The notes under the pieces: generated by a model
Told to the model about the DNA's origin: nothing
The model's input: only the letters and a program-made list of their open reading frames with translations
Databases searched by the model: none
Made by a program: the position numbers and the translations under genes
Shown here: positions 59,701 through 64,000 of the stretch, one piece after another
Position numbering within the stretch: the first letter of the stretch is position 1
How the letters are laid out: each line of letters starts with the position of its first letter
From: Histomonas meleagridis
Taxonomy: Eukaryota; Parabasalia; Tritrichomonadida; Dientamoebidae
NCBI GenBank assembly: GCA_020186115.1
Contig: WSYJ01000178.1
Coordinates: forward strand, 62,001-126,000
DNA length: 64,000 bases
Reading direction: 5' to 3'

Positions 59701-60297
59701 TTCATCGAAATCGACACACGAAAAATTACAATCGATTTATATAAAAATTATTCATTAAAACTTAAAAACACAAATTCATTAATATATTTCATTATACCTT
59801 TAGTAGTCTTTGGTAATAATGATATATTATCATGGATATCAAATAACATTTGTAATTTTAGTAATAATAATAAAACTGATAAAGAAATAGTCGCCGAAAT
59901 TATATTTAAAGATTTCGATAAAAGAAATGAAAGCGAATGTCTATGGGTAATTAACTATTTGATCTCGTTCTTGGGTGGAAGTACATGTCAAAATCGTTTC
60001 GATGATATTTTGGATTTGTTATTATACGCTGCTAATAATTATCTAAAGAACTTCGAAAAATTAATCGAAGCAATTTACCAAAAGTGCTTGAACTTGATTA
60101 ATAATATAGGATCAAATTATAGAACTGAAAAGTTGTCAACACTTTGCGCTGCTTTGTGTAATGCAAAATTGGATACAATTAGAAATGATGAAATTAATGA
60201 ATACAAAAAATGTGATGAAAATTTGTTGAAGCAATGTGTTTATACTGCTTTGAGCACATTGGCCGATGCTGTTTATTTCAATGGGTTTGGAAAATGA
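53731..60297 (+). CDS. Large neurofibromin-like protein with Sec14-PH module
   Basis: A 2188-residue, mostly helical (solenoid-like) protein. Residues about 1230-1415 look like a Sec14/CRAL-TRIO domain (PIDILIIQFNLHLQNIKNNY, IFIIDIKN and KIKKIYLINPSYDSAKLLN), followed by a PH-like beta region at about 1420-1510 (YISVTYNSISASFIICNL, IQSVEYKNDVIIKYSTKLG). A Sec14 domain followed by a PH domain inside a giant helical protein is the neurofibromin/IRA hallmark. No convincing RasGAP domain (for example the FLR motif) is seen upstream, so it may have lost GAP activity or diverged beyond my recognition. Assignment is by architecture only. The ATG at 53731 is the first in frame. Confidence 0.6.
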   Translation: MSKLTSLQILIDELDNELISSSTTIESFQAFHSLAWFRKPGCTYVTDAAGLTLYNESDAIPYIVNALAQKMSVFQSPEPVLPNFVKSLLALSDLIQLLPIKQPYEELNPKILTIAQIPTESFQPHYQKLEQSLANLIELFVKLGLNPLKLLLDPSSPKSDPMFILHQVILCTASKESFDTAMKVIQTIIPSITSDKRIPFFETFYDFLYKFYTRFPSIHSDLINNGLESVQPVVDNLWKIKKDLEPQLVSILCSLIPMCHTQLTAAANSKKSPFKSVLKTVLKTVEEYKSKKAVNRLYYSYGMLELIEAIFIGQKSAQVFSKIIEFLTKESPKFTDFLFNKKNDVLLSGPMLDKFFPRYAALDYAKAGTQCQSSTILVGNLNTCQSWSTYVRFLELVFNDYPVQGNQKYITTRHFEQMTIHLNDVLNFLRIGSIEQSSKEQESNLVVNIVSLIGQTTKEFTLYSILLHQSIPTSIIQHPIPFQKFLASNPAISVQTGIIKNILSYISRAETFDIEPFLLFLQGTWTYNEDYITKISNQEIMKNVSEIITSFKTELELAINLNAPNSDTFYTLFNMFLNWTYVCLSVTLNKDKAEINNDMIDQLMTISLLLRSIIGLNKLDSIDNLIDQICSLYNYQNKYHFPMYDIPQNDEKLKTIIKYVMGAWLNYLTKKLQSENVQVTNIIQISRLQLLFTPDLKRISTMTEFLCHFCSRLEDVSNDEITSLSSYFFSTLFLFIYYLNEEAPSLSNAFQFLDINAFPTFFEISKTQWFSRAINFQYDRYYYWKISIDMLTSFCTQKLNDETITLIESTIPIFFNIIQFNVFENQTQIFIESMMKFIGNFYSNNSTNTNQTNKISTIITTFELALRYAIKTKDTYNYRTALIISKTIPILLDNLSFDINESNPNITEVSSENRSIKTISFLVNSLEYLLESNQTKEIIIYVQTSLNNILKNNSNLAWPIYIQLAKSSKHLFQSLLLESLTLLSGMTISSSNELFEVKRTNSEQVSLNKRKTSNSESSTHENYEILNRLLFSARSSRVTPEPFQLRQKDQLYDYLTKNNFEIFKNPPSLNIKFIQSAISCLIVYNKHDELIEEISKCYKPGIFDNVNPISIFFKAWFKQMISKYKLDELLKYAKVNTIIPFIDTFNPPSQFAYYLSKFAKLQSTEVAKDMFLKCFLKPLIDNPILYNVHTYLNELNKTEFINTIIKCNEYQELLESMINSEPIYPVIKIDTFVVDRQIVVSYIGERPMTTDRLLGTYSNKSLKPDQAIIMNTFNWLMDAGEFNDGSKAFYILPPNIPDLPIDILIIQFNLHLQNIKNNYIFIIDIKNITEMFINHFMYMIKNTPKDLCDKIKKIYLINPSYDSAKLLNDNLTNVIKQNTKLNEKIIITDDITNYLTSKDKVYLPEQAFGIKYERRGYISVTYNSISASFIICNLSVTLLSNINILGNKTNVILQIPIYTIQSVEYKNDVIIKYSTKLGVQSITLKTNKGKYIMDSFQLLKERVNTVAQLNVSNLLSTMTPLFKIQMISFSLYLIALRPSYLINQVLQLFESSIRKDSINIINCPIISMTSNKINMGILFEEVINSGYLEEVVNSLINYIDINEKNSLDALIVLLPLFVKFINISKSIPSLSKIISGIYHTIIDPQMLYSLQRYFFNEINNQTAIEVSIYIILQSNIDINIAKRCLQSFMWNQSKLMGEIIIKKLFDGIIRRRTFGHLISPIKFFSAIHTLPFNSKEFSTIDLPLFFFGLVMGLAYSTDELIQMLNPCFEGMFENIIQINPNLQIQLNNFQQKINLIMLHPKTLKPIKFISLVDSILEIIDKDYQERYRKYFIDTKLDDNPEIWFIKKSGSLLYKEGTMNDVLKYMIQMPILFNSNDYGPQKLSICYESLTKIITKFNNNLMIPICLLFPTMYCTHHSNTMLRNSSIKLINVILDYIFIDNNNNINIKLLKECDNYLCKIGNSCLKEFQTFFMIDFFDNFLKSFSTVLTCSFIEIDTRKITIDLYKNYSLKLKNTNSLIYFIIPLVVFGNNDILSWISNNICNFSNNNKTDKEIVAEIIFKDFDKRNESECLWVINYLISFLGGSTCQNRFDDILDLLLYAANNYLKNFEKLIEAIYQKCLNLINNIGSNYRTEKLSTLCAALCNAKLDTIRNDEINEYKKCDENLLKQCVYTALSTLADAVYFNGFGK

Positions 60298-61609
60298 ATT
60301 TGAATTTATAAAAAAATTTTAGTTTTTAATTGTTTTTGTAAATGATATCCAACAGCTGCAGCTAATTATAAATCATCAGAAGAAATTCAAAAATGCGAAC
60401 GTTCGGTCTATTGTTGTTATGAAGAAATCTCTAAACAAGTTTGAATAAGACACTATATAACGATTCTTTATTATAAAAATTACAAATCTTGTTTATATTT
60501 AGGAGAGCAAAGATGAAATTGATAATTATTGTTTTAACTTTAGGCTAATAGTAAATGTTGTAAAATAACAGAAAATTTGCAGGAACCTGTAGTTTTACAT
60601 AATCAAAATGTCTTTTTTCAAAACAAAAGATCGCAAAATGAAAAATATAAAGTAGGATTTTATAATAAAATGTAATTACATATTAAAAATGTTACATCAT
60701 CCCAAGTCTGAAAATTTTCCACTCATGAAGAATAAGTGACCTAGGTTAACTTTTTTTATTTCGCTGAAAAATTTATGGGGTTTATGTTTAATTATTAAAT
60801 ATTTTACTATAAATATTTACCGATTTATCAAGAAAAATAATTTGAAGAAGAGGGTATGAAAATCAAATTATATACTTTATCGAAAGGTAGAACAACGATC
60901 AATAAAGTATACAATATGTCTTAATACGACCAAATAAATTAAGAAAATATTTTCAATTAATTATGATCAAAATAAGCTGTTTCATAAAGCAATCAATGTT
61001 TCAAAGTTAGCCGGCCAAATAAGCCATGAAAAATCTCGTTTTGGAAATTAAAATTGATATATCTTCAAATTTAGTTTGTAGAATTTTTTTTAAATCTTCA
61101 ATTATTTATATGGAATAATAAATTATATTTTAACAGCCTTTAAAGAAAATCGTGCAACAGTTTTCAGAGCAATATGCATTGAAAATTCGACGTTTTTCTT
61201 GTATCAACGCAAGAAAAAGTGACTTCAGCGGTTTCCAAAAAAATTGAGCCAAATCTGTTCATCTCTCTGAAATATTTCTGATGAAATTGACTGCGTCATC
61301 CGGTTTTCGTCTGTTCTTCCAAGTTTGTAAGGTCAAAAATTATTGACATATATTGAATAGTTTATATTTTATATTTTTGAAAATTGAATATGCGACCGGT
61401 CTAATAAGACGTTCTGTTCGAAACGCCCTCTCAATTAGCCGCTAGAATTAAATCAATTTTTTCGGATTCCATTTGTCATAATGTAACGTGCATTTAATTT
61501 TCAATATGTTTGAAATTTTTGAATAATGTTTATTGAAATTTTTATTCTCAAAAAATTCTAGCATTCAAATTTGTGTTGGTGGCCAAATTTTCAGCTCTGT
61601 TGTAAACTT
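60298..61609. other. Long intergenic region, no gene seen
   Basis: About 1.3 kb between the 3' ends of the neurofibromin-like and Myb genes. It has no ORF of note and no recognisable repeat or RNA gene. Confidence 0.5.
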
Positions 61610-62497
61610 TTAAAACCATTCAACATCAAAGAATGGATCTGATTTGAAAAAGTCCCATGAATTGGCGAGCTGGATTTGTTCTTCTAATCTAAATTGTATT
61701 TCGTTCATTTTTTGTGTGGATATTTGCGGAATTACTGGGGCTTGTGGTGGTTGAACATTGATATTAGGCTTTGGAACTTCAAATTGGTTAAAGTTTGGAA
61801 TTTGCTCTAGAGGTTGAGCTTGTTCTCTAGGAGGCATTCTATTGCTCATATCATAAATCTGTGGAATAACATTTGGTTGAATTTGAAATAGGCGATTAAT
61901 CTTCCCACTCTTGCGTAGTTGCATATACCTGTAACGACACTGTACATCACTTCTATTTCCTAGCTGTGCGGAGACTTTCATCCAGTTTTTTTCACCATGT
62001 TTCACAACAAGTTGTACAAGTCTTCGCTCTTCTTCTGGAAGCCAATGACCTTTACATATTTTTGGATCTAAAACACGAATCCACCTTTGCGAGCACATGG
62101 AACAAGTTCTTCCATTGCCAACAAAAGTAGAAACTGCTCCCCAATTTTCTATTCCAAATTTATGTATTGCGTACAAAAGTCTGGCATCTTCATTGGCTGT
62201 CCAAGAGCGTGTTTTTTTCCGGGCGTTTGGCATTCTTTCTGTTTCAATTTCTGTATTTTCAGGAATTGGATCATTTTCACAGTCAAGAATTGCTTTTAGT
62301 CTTTCGAATGGGGCTGTACTTTTAACGAAGCGTGAAAGACTTTCACACATGACTTCAAAAGGAATTAAGCCATAAATGTATTTGGAAAAGCAATCCTTGA
62401 TGAATTCGATATCATTTGGGCTCTGATTTACACTTACTTCTTTGAGATAGTTTAAAGCAACATCGACAAGGGGGGAGTTTTTTTTCTGCATAGTCAT
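61610..62497 (-). CDS. Myb-like (R2R3) DNA-binding protein
   Basis: A 295-residue protein with two Myb repeats at about 96-146 and 148-196. The first reads RSWTANEDARLLYAIHKFG with WGAVSTFVGNGRTCSMCSQR and WIRVLDP. The second reads GHWLPEEERRLVQLVVKHGE with NWMKVSAQLGNRSDVQCRYR. Tryptophan spacing matches the helix-turn-helix fold, with GHW opening the second repeat. The N-terminal part is helical without a motif I recognise; the C-terminus is Pro/Gln-rich. Trichomonads have large R2R3 Myb families that regulate transcription. I chose ATG 62497 (Met8 of the longer frame); an alternative is Met10. The target genes are unknown. Confidence 0.9.
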   Translation of the reverse strand: MTMQKKNSPLVDVALNYLKEVSVNQSPNDIEFIKDCFSKYIYGLIPFEVMCESLSRFVKSTAPFERLKAILDCENDPIPENTEIETERMPNARKKTRSWTANEDARLLYAIHKFGIENWGAVSTFVGNGRTCSMCSQRWIRVLDPKICKGHWLPEEERRLVQLVVKHGEKNWMKVSAQLGNRSDVQCRYRYMQLRKSGKINRLFQIQPNVIPQIYDMSNRMPPREQAQPLEQIPNFNQFEVPKPNINVQPPQAPVIPQISTQKMNEIQFRLEEQIQLANSWDFFKSDPFFDVEWF

Positions 62498-64000
62498 GAT
62501 GAAATTACGATATGGCAATGTTTTACGACAACAATCATGAACAGCTTTTTCTGAAACCCCATTGAATTAACAATTCACTCACCAAGTGAAATCACTATCA
62601 AAAAACCCCAGTTTTCATTAGCGTCATCGGTTTTTTGATGTTCTCTCAAATGATTGAAAACAGGAGTATCGTCCTAACTTTTTGAAACAAGTTCTATCAA
62701 AATCGTCATTGAATTTTTTTAAAAGCAAACTCGTCCTTTTTATCGACCGTTATGAACGGTAATCGGAAGCCCAGAAATTCTGCAACAGAGCCCTGGGCTC
62801 GAATAAATTATTGGGTTTTGGCGTTGCAGCCCATGCTAGTTTTAAGTTATGAACAGGTTCTCTTGATTTTTCAAATCATGAATAAAAATAATTTAACCAA
62901 TAACAAAATTTGGAGCATCCAGGAGTACTTATGATGATATAGATAAGGTGCAGATGAAAATTATTTGTCAAGTTATGAATTTTTTACAATTATTTAATTT
63001 TGTATTGATATTTTCAAATTTATAACGCCTTGTCGTTTCATAAAAATCGATATTTAATATCAAAATTGGACTAGGTACCTAAATAAAAAAAATTTATGTA
63101 ATATTGATCATTATATTCATAGTTTGTCAGTTAAGTCATGAAAAGGCCTTAAAGTGTCGTCCGATCTCTTTCAGTCCAATTGGTGTGTTTGTAAATATCA
63201 TTAAAAGAAAGAAGAATGAAAAGGTAAATTTGTCATACGATCAAAATGATCCCATTTTATAGAACGGTTCATTTTCCACACAAAATTTCTGGGATAAATC
63301 AAAACAACTGTAAACCCCAAAAAAATTGAATACAAATACACAACAGTTTATCATAAAATGTTTTGAAAAAGTAAAAAAGGTTTGTATACAATCATAAAAA
63401 ATATCATCAAAAGCTTTGGTTTGAAATAGCATCGTTTTCATCAGTTTTGAGTCTGATAAAATTTTTGCAACAAAGCGCTTCTAAGTACAAAACCATTGCA
63501 TATATCGTATTGGAATCAGTTAAGTCGAAATAGGGAATACTTATGAGGAATGGCAAATAATTTTTGGCAATGATGAAACTTTAAAAAATAATTTGATTCA
63601 AAAATCTTCATTGCCCAATGAATGCAAATATCAAAAAGGTTTTTAAACATCAACAAATTCATTATGTTCTTAAACATATTGATATCATGGTACATGTCAT
63701 GAGATAAAGCAAACTCTTTGAATCTATCTAGAAAATAGAAATCGAATTGAACCTTTATAAAGGGTCTATCCCCATGGGGATGGAAGTGTTAATTAACATT
63801 TTTTTGAAAATAAGATTCACATTCTTGAAATTATTGATTTTATAAACATAAAACTACGAAAATATGATTATTTATTTCTCATTATAGAGAAAATAATGTA
63901 ATGATTCCCCTGTGATCACAATTGTTAAAATCTTCTTAGAATTATCTTAATTTATTTGATTCTTTAAATAAGTAAAACTTCAATTGTCATGTTGATATAT
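62498..64000. other. Intergenic, no gene supported
   Basis: About 1.5 kb upstream of the Myb gene to the window end. Small ORFs at 62752-62934 and 63241-63441 show no family likeness and have odd composition. An open stretch near 63541-63640 (EEWQIIFGNDETLKNNLIQ) may be a relic. A GC-rich patch with GAGCCC/GGGCTC arms lies near 62790. Confidence 0.4.

Noticed and set aside
62752-62934. 60-codon plus-strand ORF.
   Set aside because: No family likeness; it crosses a GC-rich inverted repeat and has no downstream support.
63241-63441. 66-codon minus-strand ORF rich in Phe and Cys.
   Set aside because: Composition is that of translated AT-rich DNA; no motif or initiator seen.

Overview
The window is eukaryotic nuclear DNA from an anaerobic protist, most probably a trichomonad (Parabasalia), perhaps a Tritrichomonas; the species cannot be fixed from the sequence alone. 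It is very AT-rich with long single-exon genes. Several start codons lie a few bases after TCAYTW-type initiator motifs. Many stop codons overlap TAAA, as in trichomonad polyadenylation. The families fit too: BspA-like leucine-rich-repeat proteins, ankyrin proteins with a DUF3447-like N-terminal region, rubrerythrin, and an IFT protein implying flagella.

Layout. 1-7 kb: end of a cysteine-rich protein, rubrerythrin, a bacterial-type nucleoside kinase, a small ORF, a pecanex-like protein. 7.9-11 kb: first ankyrin locus, a DUF3447-type head with one nonsense codon followed by eleven ankyrin cassettes at a 170-bp period. 11.6-25.3 kb: ribosomal eS21, an IRE1-like ER stress sensor, a DOCK-type GEF, an ethanolamine/choline phosphotransferase, tRNA-Thr(CGT), a Bre1-like RING protein, an L-type lectin, ribosomal uL24. 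25.5-30.3 kb: a minus-strand ankyrin array and, divergent from it, an intact head with fourteen cassettes. 31-36.4 kb: an accessory stretch with a decayed BspA-like gene, an intact one, a decayed ankyrin head, a Ras-like protein lacking its Mg2+ ligands, and a relic membrane tail. 36.6-43 kb: IFT74, the 25-codon eL41 gene, CAND1, a frameshifted hypothetical gene, and a broken thioredoxin-like gene joined to an ankyrin relic. 44-64 kb: a large helical-repeat protein, a TBC-domain Rab GAP, a 5-phosphatase fragment, a cyclase-family hydrolase, Spt5, a 2188-residue neurofibromin-like protein, a Myb protein, and a long region without genes.

Recognisable functions are mostly housekeeping: translation, transcription elongation, ER and secretory pathway, Ras/Rho/Rab regulation, cullin regulation and intraflagellar transport. 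The accessory part is the ankyrin and BspA-like material.

The main puzzle is the ankyrin arrays. Thirty cassettes in three arrays are free of internal stops in the ankyrin frame, yet they are separated by conserved AT-rich spacers that shift frame and usually lack consistent GT-AG ends. Either these are unusual introns, or the arrays are a DNA-level cassette reservoir.
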